DNA from: DATKZS01 sp035527835 [NCBI: bacterium] | Lineage (GTDB): Bacteria; RBG-13-61-14 | Assembly (NCBI GenBank): GCA_035527835.1 | Contig: DATKZS010000230.1 | Location: 1 to 10,077, forward strand | DNA: 10,077 nucleotides | Reading direction: 5' to 3' | In this document: piece by piece, positions 1 to 6,466 of the stretch | Position numbering within the stretch: position 1 is the first letter of the stretch | Layout of the letters: each line of letters begins with the position of its first letter | Program-made: the position numbers and the translations under genes | The notes under the pieces: model-generated | Told to the model about the DNA's origin: nothing | Database searches by the model: none | Seen by the model: the letters and a program-made list of their open reading frames with translations, nothing else

Positions 1-137
1 TCGTCGAGTCCGTGTTTTGCCATTGGCTTCCTTCAGATTCCGCCTCGCGGCGGACACCCTTGCCTAGGCTGGCGGTTCCGCTCACCGCGGCCCGCAGAGG
101 ACTTCCACCTCCAACAGGTGCGACATGCCTGGCACAC
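1..137 (-). mobile_element. Group IIC intron, 5' end (domain I start; runs off the window)
   Basis: On the minus strand the intron begins with GTGTGCCAGGCATG at position 137 and continues past base 1. It matches what I recall of the Oceanobacillus iheyensis group IIC ribozyme: the GUGUGCC-GGCAUG start, a GGTGGAAGTCC block, CAAGGGTGTCCG, then GGAATCTGAAGGAAGC (26-41) and GGCAAA. A 5-bp hairpin with a GCGA tetraloop (40-53, CCGCC/GGCGG) replaces CCGUG/CAUGG at the same place in the reference, a compensated change that supports a real RNA fold. The insertion point is 4 nt after the stem of the atpE terminator, the site type used by class C introns. The EBS sequences, the reverse transcriptase and the 3' end lie outside, so I cannot tell whether the intron is intact. 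Confidence 0.9.
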
Positions 138-141
138 AAAT

Positions 142-172
142 CCGGCCCTGGCCGGAAGGCGGCCAGGGCCGG
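142..172 (-). terminator. Rho-independent terminator-like hairpin after atpE
   Basis: A perfect 12-bp GC stem (142-153 with 161-172; CCGGCCCTGGCC/GGCCAGGGCCGG) closes a 7-nt loop, 20 nt downstream of the atpE stop. On the minus strand it is followed only by ATTT and then the group II intron. The original U-tract has therefore probably been cut short by the insertion, with its remainder displaced to the far side of the intron. Confidence 0.75.
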
Positions 173-192
173 GGCTGGGATGAATTATCAGG

Positions 193-519
193 TTACCGGT
201 TAAAGAGCACGATCAGGATTTCGACGACCAGGGAGTAGATGACCAGGGACTCGATGAGGACGAGCCCGAGGATCATGGGAGTGAACATGCTGCCGGCCGC
301 TCCCGGGTTGCGGGCGATGCCCTCGAGGGCGGAGGACGCGGTCCGGCCCTGGCCCAGGGCGCCGCCGAAGGTCGCGAGGCCCATGCCCAGCGCCGCCGCG
401 AACACCGCGTAGTCCTTGACCTTGCTCACCGCCCCCGCCGCTTCCTGAGCGAGCGCCGGGCTGGCGAACAACACCATCAACGCGCCTAACACCAATACCG
501 CGAACACTTTTCTCTGCAT
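193..519 (-). CDS. atpE: ATP synthase Fo subunit c
   Basis: Forms the c-ring that carries ions through the membrane and drives ATP synthase rotation. The 108-residue protein is longer than the usual 70-90. Residues 1-24 look like a signal peptide ending ALAQ, followed by two membrane helices (about 37-62 and 78-105) around the polar loop ARNPG (69-73). The ion-binding carboxylate is E90 in helix 2. Q57 in GQG of helix 1, S91 and Y95 fall where Na+-binding c subunits such as that of Ilyobacter tartaricus have ligands, although proton-linked relatives can share this set. AAAGGAG lies 9 nt before the ATG. It is the last gene of the atpZ-I-B-E unit, followed by a terminator hairpin. The atpF/H/A/G/D/C genes are absent from the window, a split seen in deltaproteobacterial genomes. 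Confidence 0.96.
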   Translation of the reverse strand: MQRKVFAVLVLGALMVLFASPALAQEAAGAVSKVKDYAVFAAALGMGLATFGGALGQGRTASSALEGIARNPGAAGSMFTPMILGLVLIESLVIYSLVVEILIVLFNR

Positions 520-701
520 TTTCGTTTACTCCTTTCTGCTTTTTTTCTTTTTCGCTCTTTATTTTTTTCGCCGGGGCGGGAGTCCACGCCCCCATCGCTT
601 AACGACTCGTTGATTCCGGCGCCGGTTTTCCAATCATGATTGCGGCCTTCCCTCCCGCGCCGGGGGCGCCCACATAGTCGAGCTATGTGGGCTATCCTGG
701 A

Positions 702-1481
702 TTAATGGTGCGCGTGCTCCTCCGCCTCCTCCTCGTGCCCGCCCTCGTGCGCCGTGGCCAGCGCGATATAGATGATGGCCAGCACCGAGAAGACGAACGC
801 CTGCAAAAAGCACACGATGATCCCGAGCCCGGTGAACATCGCCGGCACCAGCGGCGCGAGCAGGAACAGGAAGATGGTCACCACCATGTGGTCCGCCATC
901 ATGTTGGCCATGAGTCGGATCGAAAGCGAGAGCACCCGCGCGAAGTGTCCGATGATCTCGATCATCAGGTAAATGGGCGACAGGATCCACAGCACCGCAG
1001 TAGGCGGCCACACCGGCGAGATGAAATGCTTGAAGTAGCCCAACCCGTGGGCCTGGATCCCGTAGAGGTGCGTGGCCACGAACACCACGATCGCCATCGA
1101 GATGGTGACGCTCCACTTGTCGGTCGCCGGCGCGAAGAACGGCAAGAGCCCGAACAGGTTGGCGAACAAGATGTAAAACCACAGGCCCATGATCAGCGGG
1201 ACGTAGCGCCGGTAATGCGGCCCGATGATGTCCTCCATCAGCCCCAGAATGAACTGGATCAGACCCTCGAAGAAGTTGCGCACCGTGAGTCGCTCGTCGG
1301 GCAGCAGATCATCGCCTTTGCTGAGCACCGCCTTGCGCGTGAGCAGCACCAGGAGGAGCAGGATCAGGGTGGACAACAGGGCGTGGAACAGGGGGGTGGG
1401 CTGGAAGTGTTTGGCCAAAAGCCCGGCCTCCTCCGGATCAAGCCCGAACAACAGCGTGGCAAAACTGAATCCGTGCGGCAT
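702..1481 (-). CDS. atpB: ATP synthase Fo subunit a
   Basis: Stator membrane subunit that forms the two ion half-channels against the c-ring. The 259 residues contain about five to six hydrophobic helices. The essential arginine is R189 in LSLSIRLMANMMADHMV, the helix facing subunit c, and Q227 in LQAFVF corresponds to the conserved last-helix glutamine of E. coli (Q252). The length is normal for the family. The C-terminus is unusual: the last 15 residues are almost only His, Glu, Gly and Ala (HEGGHEEEAEEHAHH). The ATG lies 4 nt after the atpI stop, and AAGGAG sits 8 nt upstream inside the end of atpI, so the two are probably coupled. The gap to atpE (182 nt) is wide for an operon, but I see no other gene in it. 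Confidence 0.97.
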   Translation of the reverse strand: MPHGFSFATLLFGLDPEEAGLLAKHFQPTPLFHALLSTLILLLLVLLTRKAVLSKGDDLLPDERLTVRNFFEGLIQFILGLMEDIIGPHYRRYVPLIMGLWFYILFANLFGLLPFFAPATDKWSVTISMAIVVFVATHLYGIQAHGLGYFKHFISPVWPPTAVLWILSPIYLMIEIIGHFARVLSLSIRLMANMMADHMVVTIFLFLLAPLVPAMFTGLGIIVCFLQAFVFSVLAIIYIALATAHEGGHEEEAEEHAHH

Positions 1482-1485
1482 GTCT

Positions 1486-1902
1486 TCACTCCTTGAACGA
1501 TTGATACTTCTTATTGGAACCCGTCAAATTCCTAAGCCCGGCCACCAGCATGCTCACGAACAGGCCGGACAGCCCGATCAGGAACGGTACCGCCTCGACG
1601 ATCCTGAAGGCGATCAGAAAAGTCACCAGCCCGTAAAGCATGATGACCTTCAGGGCCAGGCCGAGCGCGAAGCGCTGCTTGTTGACCGGGCCGGTCAAAA
1701 CTTCCCGCACGATGCGGGTAAGCCAGATCAAGTTGCAATATATCAGGAGTCCGCCGGCGAACACCCCGCCCAGGTACTGGAGCCCCGTCCACGCGCCATC
1801 AACGGCACTCGCCGCGACCGCCGCCACGACCCCCGCCGCCACCGTGTAAACCGCGATGCCGGAGGCCACGTCACGGATCAGCTTTTCCTGCTCCGGCGCT
1901 AT
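1486..1902 (-). CDS. atpI: ATP synthase protein I (AtpI), start codon uncertain
   Basis: Small membrane protein that helps c-ring assembly and has also been linked to Mg2+ supply. Four hydrophobic helices are visible (GIAVYTVAAGVVAAVAA; LGGVFAGGLLIYCNLIWL; LALKVIMLYGLVTFLIAF; FLIGLSGLFVSMLVAG), with the polar loop TRIVREVLTGPVNKQRF typical of the family. The start is a puzzle. The frame is open upstream to an ATG at 2058, but that stretch lies inside atpZ and reads as Arg/Gly/Ala-rich shadow sequence. Between there and the first helix there is no ATG, GTG or TTG. An ATA at 1902-1900 overlaps the atpZ stop as ATAG, in the place of a usual ATGA overlap. A GTG at 1869 is the other choice and would remove 11 residues. 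I mark the ATA position, which gives 138 residues. Confidence 0.85.
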   Translation of the reverse strand: MAPEQEKLIRDVASGIAVYTVAAGVVAAVAASAVDGAWTGLQYLGGVFAGGLLIYCNLIWLTRIVREVLTGPVNKQRFALGLALKVIMLYGLVTFLIAFRIVEAVPFLIGLSGLFVSMLVAGLRNLTGSNKKYQSFKE

Positions 1903-2216
1903 TGCTGCCGCGGCCCGTCCTCCTTCTTGTCCCGCTCGCGCGTCATGTCCTGCTCGCGCGTCATGGCGTCCTGCTTGGCCTTCATCTCCTTGATCGCATG
2001 GTACAGCGCATTGCCCGCCGCCACGATCCCTAAGCCGAAAAAGACCAGCGTGAGCCACGGGAACGTCCGGTTGTCGAATACCTTGGCGTCAATCAGCCAA
2101 CCGATCAGGATCCCGATCCCCACCGCCGCCCCCATCTCGATCCCGACCGACGAGTAGCTCAGCAGCTCGGAGTATTCCTTCTTCCACTGGAACCGGGGCG
2201 TCTTGCCAGAGGCCAT
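1899..2216 (-). CDS. atpZ: AtpZ-type accessory protein of ATP synthase
   Basis: Member of the short AtpZ/AtpI family (PF09527 type) that precedes Fo genes in many bacteria and is proposed to act with AtpI in assembly of, or ion supply to, the synthase. From the ATG at 2216 it has 105 residues: a short polar N-terminus (FQWKKEYSELLSYSS), two glycine-rich membrane helices (GIEMGAAVGIGILIGWLIDAKVF in outline, then FPWLTLVFFGLGIVAAGNAL), and a highly charged tail of Lys, Glu, Arg and Asp. The spacing of small residues and the aspartate after helix 1 fit the family. A GTG at 2225 would add three residues; neither start has a strong ribosome site. The stop TAG overlaps the proposed atpI start. It is the first gene of the unit. 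Confidence 0.88.
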   Translation of the reverse strand: MASGKTPRFQWKKEYSELLSYSSVGIEMGAAVGIGILIGWLIDAKVFDNRTFPWLTLVFFGLGIVAAGNALYHAIKEMKAKQDAMTREQDMTRERDKKEDGPRQQ

Positions 2217-2268
2217 TGCACCCACTTTCGCCGGGTCTTTAACACCGGCCCGGCAAAAAGTTCATTTT

Positions 2269-2297
2269 TATTTATCACAATAGGATAGGAAAGTCAA
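2269..2297 (-). promoter_or_regulatory. Candidate sigma70 promoter of the atpZIBE unit
   Basis: On the minus strand TTGACT (2297-2292) is followed after 17 nt by TAAATA (2274-2269). The -35 is good and the -10 is weak. It would start transcription near 2262, about 45 nt before atpZ. The leader can form a 6-bp GCCGGG/CCCGGC stem (2230-2235 with 2249-2254), of unknown meaning. Confidence 0.4.
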
Positions 2298-2324
2298 TGG
2301 TATTTTCAATTAAAATCCGTGGTG

Positions 2325-2473
2325 TCATGGCATGTAATGATAGCCCATGTCCACGGTGGCGCTGTCCAGCATCCCCGAGATATCGGTGGTGAAAAGGTCC
2401 ATGCCCAGACTGAAAGCGGTCCCGGACCCGGCATTGATGCATGGGCTGTTGCCGGCGGTCAGATAATAGTTGC
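2325..2473 (-). pseudogene. C-terminal remnant of a right-handed beta-helix surface protein
   Basis: The minus-strand frame ending at 2325 reads GNYYLTAGNSPCINAGSG, and then, after an interval, DSATVDMGYHYMP at its end. SPCINAGS and a final DxGYHY are typical of the last turn of secreted parallel beta-helix (PbH1-repeat) proteins. Only about 48 codons remain. There is no start and no upstream helix repeats, and on the 5' side the sequence joins a flavoprotein gene fragment in another frame at about 2474. It is debris of a deletion or recombination and not a working gene. The beta-helix call rests on motif recognition only. Confidence 0.6.
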
Positions 2474-2541
2474 CGCGCGGCCCGCAGCGCGCCCGTGTAA
2501 CCCGCCGGGCCGGCCCCCAGGATGCAGATGTCACAATCCAT
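2474..2541 (-). pseudogene. 5' fragment of a dihydrolipoamide dehydrogenase/thioredoxin reductase-like gene
   Basis: From an ATG at 2541, preceded by GAAAGGA, the minus strand reads MDCDICILGAGPAGYTGALR and then AAR. This is the first beta strand and helix of an FAD-binding Rossmann fold with the dinucleotide motif GAGPAGY. The arrangement resembles the start of dihydrolipoamide dehydrogenases. After residue 23 the similarity ends abruptly and a beta-helix protein tail continues in a different frame. The ribosome site and start look intact, so a 93-codon frameshifted peptide could still be translated. The IS element begins only 35 nt upstream, so the native promoter has been separated. Confidence 0.65.
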
Positions 2542-2575
2542 GATTTTTCCTTTCAAACGTGGGTCAATGCTTTAA

Positions 2576-4036
2576 GAGGGTGTCCGGTAATTCAGCGCCG
2601 CTTGGGAGGGCCTAATGGCATCTCAAGTTGGCGCAGTGATTGCCGATCAACCTCCTTGTACCGCCGTCCGTGATGTGATCGGAACTCGGCGGTAAGCATC
2701 AATATGTTACATGCATCGGCGAGGTATGACAAGGTGCGGGCCAACTCCAGGCTGTTTATGAAGAAGCCGCTCAAGTTGAATCGGTTCTTGTCGGCTTCAA
2801 AGCCGGCTTCCACCAGGGGCCGGATTCGAGCGAGCAGTTGTTTTGCCAGGCGGCTGTGGAGGGGGATCATTCCGAGGAAGGTTTCATGGTCATCGGGAGG
2901 AAACCGGAATTCTTTTTGGCATTGGTTTTTCTCCGGACAGATCATACAGATGTCTCCTCGCGAAGGAGGATGATAGAGGTGGCTTTTTTCATGGCCGACA
3001 TAATGTTCCCGGATCAGTCTTTGTCCTTGAGGGCAAGATGGGCATCCGTCTTTTTCGCATTCTTCGGGAGCGAGCATATTGCTTCTGGCCCTGGTCAACA
3101 CCGCCACCCCATATTGAATCCGCAATTGCTTTTTAATCTCCTGGTCAATGTATCCCATATCGGCTGCCACGATGTCCGGCAAAAAGTTCAATCAGCTCTG
3201 GGCCGCTTCCCGCAAGGGTTTAAGCAGACCGCCGTCGGAGAGGTTGGCCGGTTCGGTGCGGGTTATCATCGGCACGTTTCGCCATTTACCATGAAGACGA
3301 AAGATCAATCGCAGGGTGTGCTTCTTATATCCCACGAAGAATTCGGATTGCCCCGACTTCTTCGAGCGGCGGCCTTTAGCAGCACTTTTGGCGGTGTACT
3401 CGCGTTGGCATTTACATCTTTTTCGACAGGAGCATTTTTTTTGCCGCGGCCGGAACACGAGGCCTTAAGGTCGGTGGAGTCGGGCACGGCCACCGCCACT
3501 TCGGGCAGGGGAATAATGGAGAAGAGTCTTTCCAGGAGCAGGTCGTTGATCAGCGCAAAAGCCTCGGGCCCGATCTCGGAGCGAAAATCGGAGAGGGTCT
3601 TGGACTTGGGGACCTTGGCGATGGATTTAATCTGACAGAAGCGACGATAACCCTGATAATAGAGCGGCTCGGAGCACAGTCGGTTGAAGGAAGTGATTCC
3701 CTTGATAAGGGCCAAAAGATGAATTCGATAATATTGGGAGGTGGTGAGGGCGAAAGGTTTGCCCAGTTTGCCCGGATAGTTTGAGGGGAAAAACTCGTTA
3801 ATCGAGGCATCCGGAATCACCTGTGAAATGCGGTCCAGTTCGGGATCGGGTGAGTAACGAGGTCGTGACATGTTCTCCTCCTTCCAACTTTGAGTAATCA
3901 TTATCATTTCGAGGAAAAATGTCCACGGAAATTTAGGTTGGAGCCATGATTTTGAGGGTGGCCGAAGTGATGTAGTTTTAATTTGGGTGTTTTTATAAGG
4001 ATTCCAAGCGATTATGGAACATTGTTGAACACCCTC
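2576..4036 (-). mobile_element. Degenerate insertion sequence (IS1182-like DDE type), about 1.46 kb
   Basis: The ends carry inverted GAGGGTGT (2576-2583 and 4029-4036), extending imperfectly inward as GAGGGTGTyCrryAAT. Inside is one broken transposase gene occupying most of the length. No convincing target duplication is visible: flanks ending TTTAA and starting TATAA do not match. The element is less GC-rich than its neighbours, in line with foreign origin. The 160 nt between the right end and the transposase start hold no other gene. The IS family is assigned from the look of the transposase and has not been checked by search. Confidence 0.8.
2592..3871 (-). pseudogene. DDE transposase with -1 frameshift and in-frame stop
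   Basis: The start is MSRPRYSPDPELDRIS at 3871, with a strong GGAAGGAGG site; an upstream ATG at 3907 in the same frame lacks one. The N-terminal part contains the first catalytic-type aspartates (AVPDSTDLKA). The frame then changes by -1 at a run of eight A (3436-3443). The new frame continues KKSGQSEFFVGYKKHTLRLIF, is interrupted by TGA at 3192-3194, and goes on in the same frame with LNFLPDIVAADMGYID (second D). It then has a Cys-rich insert (CPSCPQGQ, CMICPEKNQC) and VEAGFEADKNRFNL, where the catalytic E is expected. The read-through length of about 426 codons fits the family. The A8 run could be a programmed frameshift, but the TGA would still cut the protein before the second catalytic residue. 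Confidence 0.85.
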
Positions 4037-4096
4037 TATAAGAAAATAAAAATGGTTCCTCCGGTTTTAGAGCACCTATCGCAGAGTTGAGAAGAG

Positions 4097-4326
4097 TTAC
4101 ACGGATGACACGGATGTAGCGGATAAAGAGAATCGGAGAAGAGTAATATAGGAAGTGCCGATCCGTGGAATCCGTTTCCATCCGTCCGCCCCCACTTGCG
4201 CCAAACGCCTGATGGCATGGAAACACGGTGGTTTTATCCCGGGCCTACGGATTGAAGAACGATGACACGGATTCCTCATCTCTATTTTGATCCGTGAAAT
4301 CCGTTTTATCCGTGTCATCCGTGTAA
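4097..4326. repeat. 230-bp composite repeat of ACGGAT units with 19-bp terminal inverted repeats
   Basis: TTACACGGATGACACGGAT (4097-4115) recurs exactly inverted at 4308-4326. Between them, each half is itself a hairpin. The left half pairs ACGGAT units at 4101-4136 with their complement at 4163-4190. The right half pairs units at 4244-4275 with the reverse set at 4290-4326. The units are ACGGAT spaced by two to five bases. There is no gene inside; short open frames here are chance. It lies 60 nt beyond the IS. Similar ACACGGATGACACGGAT repeats are dispersed in many genomes of uncultured anaerobes, as far as I recall. MITE-like or REP-like behaviour is an inference. Confidence 0.8.
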
Positions 4327-4619
4327 AATCTTAGGTATCGTGGATTCGGATGATCCATAAAAATCTCTTGGCGTTATTGGCTTGGCGGTTTAATTCGGCC
4401 TCTGATGTTATCGTCGCCGGCGAAGCCGCGGGTTTACCTTGCATGGATTTGGAAAACTCTCCCCCAACATCATTGCGCCTTAAGAAACAGGGTCGATTGT
4501 CGATGAGACAACTTATACCACGCGACAATAAACCTATGGCCTGCGGCCCTTTATTCCCGGTATGACCTTCCTAAAAAGGCGCGGTTTCCACCGGATTCCC
4601 GGCTCTATTGACCAGTCGA
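4327..4619. other. Intergenic stretch with no recognised gene
   Basis: Open frames of 71 codons (+, 4350-4565) and 65 codons (-, 4331-4528) exist. They have no ribosome site, no recognisable motif and no plausible codon pattern. I see no tRNA, repeat or strong hairpin in this stretch. Confidence 0.5.
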
Positions 4620-4673
4620 AAATGGGCGAAGTAGGATCCGGAATAGGTTCGGGGGTAATCCTTGCGCCCATTT
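4620..4673 (-). terminator. Possible terminator hairpin after the methyltransferase gene
   Basis: AAATGGGCG (4620-4628) pairs perfectly with CGCCCATTT (4665-4673), extended by AAG/CTT with one bulged G. An inner CCGGAA/TTCGG hairpin lies in the loop. It begins 14 nt after the methyltransferase stop, and on the minus strand the stem ends in TTTT. The long loop makes this only a candidate. Confidence 0.4.
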
Positions 4674-4687
4674 AAATATCGCGACTC

Positions 4688-5485
4688 TTACTCCCGGGGC
4701 GATAAATTCTCGACCAGCTCGAAGCCCAATCCGCAAACCTCCCCGGGAAACCGCCGCGGATCGAAGAATGAGAGCAAAGGCTCGCCGCGACGCGAAAAGA
4801 ATTTTGGGGTCATCTCGAACACACCTATATCTTCGGGGGCCAGGAGTTCCTTCGGGATCAGGTAGTCAAAAACGATTTCGGAGCCCGGCCGGGCAAAACC
4901 TGCCAGCGAGCCAAGGGTCCCGAAGACCGCTTCCCGGCTGAGGTAAGGCACGGTGCCCATCCAGGAGAAGAAGGCCGGCTTCTCGCGGGAGTAAGTGGAT
5001 CCGGCCAAGGCCTCGGCCAGGGTCTCCTTTTCAAAGTCGCAGGGAATGAATTCGAGGGTTTCCGGTTCCGCCAACTTTTTTGTGGCCAGCAGCTCGCGCT
5101 TTGCCGCCTGGGTGGCGGGATGGTCCACCTCAAAGACCTTGACCGCGGCGGCCCAATCCGGCCGGCGCCAGGCAAAGGTGTCCAGGCCCGCGCCCTGGAT
5201 GACGTACTGGCCGATCCCGGCCGCGACCGCTTTTTCCAGCTGGTCTTCGGCCCAGCGAGCACGGGTCAGATATTGAGCAAAACCCCGTTTGCGCCATCGC
5301 TAGAGAATATCGCGGGCAAATCGGAAAACCATCCGATTTTTGCTGCTGAGGCGATATAACGGATGGGTAATCAGGTCGCCGGCCAAGGGGTCCTCGAACA
5401 CCTTGGGAGACTCATCAAACGCAAAATGCGCCGCGCGAACTGCGGCGATGATTTCCGCGGTCTTGCTCCCCTGATTCCGCTGCAT
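4688..5485 (-). pseudogene. SAM-dependent methyltransferase (TIGR00027/leucine carboxyl methyltransferase-like), interrupted by one TAG
   Basis: Proteins of this class use S-adenosylmethionine to methylate carboxyl or other small acceptors; the substrate here is unknown. Residues 1-60 (MQRNQGSKTAEIIAAVRAAH, then FEDPLAGDLI) show the usual N-terminus. After an in-frame TAG at 5300-5302 the same frame continues with QYLTRARWAEDQLEKAV, the SAM-binding segment YVIQGAGLDTFAWRRPDW, FEVDHPATQAAKRE, and the acidic D-F after IPCDF. With the stop ignored it is 265 codons, near normal length. The start at 5485 has GGGGGAG before it and lies 36 nt after epmA, so it was the last gene of that unit. The only visible lesion is the single stop. 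The downstream part has no start that would keep the SAM loop except by reinitiation at a non-ATG codon. Confidence 0.85.
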
Positions 5486-5521
5486 GATTGCTCCCCCTAT
5501 TTCCAAGGTTGCATGGCTGGC

Positions 5522-6466
5522 TCATTCCGCGAACCCGAACGCCTGCACTTGTTCGATCCGGCCGGCGCCCGCGGCGATCATGGCGAGCCGGTCCACTCCG
5601 AGGGCCACCCCGGCGCACGGCGGCAGGCCCAGGGAATCGAGGTCATGGAGGAAGGCCTCGGGCAGGGGAAAGACTTTTTTGCCTCGCCGGCGGCGGAGCT
5701 CCTGCTCGGCTTGGAACCGTAGGCGGTGCTCGGCCGGGTCGGTGAGCTCGGTGCAGCCGTTGGCTATCTCCACTCCCGCGATGATCAGCTCGAAGCGCTC
5801 CGCGGTGAACGGATCGTCGTCCTTCATTTTGCCAAGCAGAGCGGCGGGCGCCGGGAAGTCGGTGAGAAAGACCGCGCCTTTCCCGGCCAGCCACGGCTCC
5901 ACGCGCGCCACAAAGGCGTCGTGGAAGCGGTCAAGCCACTCGCCGGGCCCGGTCCCGCGCCACGGCCCCGGGTCCACGCCCGCCTCCTTCATCGCCTCTG
6001 CCACGCTGACGCGCGGAAGCGGGGGCGTGAGATGGATATCTTTACCGCCGACGGTCACCCGGTCTCCCAGCGTCTGGGCGATCACCGCCTCCACTTCCTG
6101 CATCAACTCGCGGTAGGTCCAGCCGGCGCGGTACCACTCGGCCATGGTGAACTCCGGCGAGTGGAGCGGCCCGCTCTCGCCCTGCCGGAACACCGGGCCG
6201 ATCTGATAGATGGCGCCGAGGCCGCGGCAGAGCAGGCGCTTCATGGCGAACTCCGGCGAGGTATGCAGATACATTTCCCGGCCCGGCGGGTCGGGCTCCA
6301 TGAGCGGCGCGTAGGGGGCGATGATCGGCTCGATCTCGGGGTCGGGACCCGGCGCGGGTTGCAGGACGGGAGTTACTGCCTCCTGGTAGCCCCGGTTTTG
6401 CAGGGCGGCGCGGAGCCGGGACTGGAGTTGCATGCGGAGGATGAAGGAGGGGGCGGCCCGGGTCAC
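5522..6466 (-). CDS. epmA: EF-P lysine ligase EpmA (GenX/PoxA, LysRS-like)
   Basis: Paralog of the class II lysyl-tRNA synthetase catalytic domain that, in E. coli, attaches (R)-beta-lysine to a lysine of elongation factor P; the anticodon-binding domain is absent. Motif 2 is YQIGPVFRQGESGPLHSPEF, with R94 and E97. The amino-acid/ATP pocket segment is IIAGVEIANGCTEL (228-241), and motif 3 is GVALGVDRL (286-294). I chose the GTG at 6466: it overlaps the upstream TGA as GTGA and has GGGAAGGGGA just before it, whereas an ATG at 6484 has no ribosome site. This gives 314 residues, close to the E. coli protein (325). No efp or epmB is in the window, so the substrate is inferred from the family. Its coupling to an ImmA/XRE pair is unusual. 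Confidence 0.93.
   Translation of the reverse strand: MTRAAPSFILRMQLQSRLRAALQNRGYQEAVTPVLQPAPGPDPEIEPIIAPYAPLMEPDPPGREMYLHTSPEFAMKRLLCRGLGAIYQIGPVFRQGESGPLHSPEFTMAEWYRAGWTYRELMQEVEAVIAQTLGDRVTVGGKDIHLTPPLPRVSVAEAMKEAGVDPGPWRGTGPGEWLDRFHDAFVARVEPWLAGKGAVFLTDFPAPAALLGKMKDDDPFTAERFELIIAGVEIANGCTELTDPAEHRLRFQAEQELRRRRGKKVFPLPEAFLHDLDSLGLPPCAGVALGVDRLAMIAAGAGRIEQVQAFGFAE

Noticed and set aside
12-203. Plus-strand 63-codon open frame at the left edge
   Set aside because: It lies on the complement of the group II intron domain I and the atpE terminator, so it is a chance frame.
687-1496. Plus-strand 269-codon open frame opposite atpB
   Set aside because: It is the antisense shadow of atpB: His/Arg/Glu/Gln-rich with no domain, while the minus strand reads a complete subunit a.
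4097-4326. CRISPR array from the repeated ACGGAT units
   Set aside because: Units are 6-8 nt, spaced by 2-5 nt and inverted between arms; there are no 25-40 nt repeats with unique spacers.
3192-5302. Recoding of TGA/TAG as selenocysteine, tryptophan or pyrrolysine to rescue the transposase and methyltransferase
   Set aside because: atpI ends with TGA, and atpZ and cysM end with TAG at normal places. No SECIS-like element was seen, and two different stops in two dispensable genes fit decay better.
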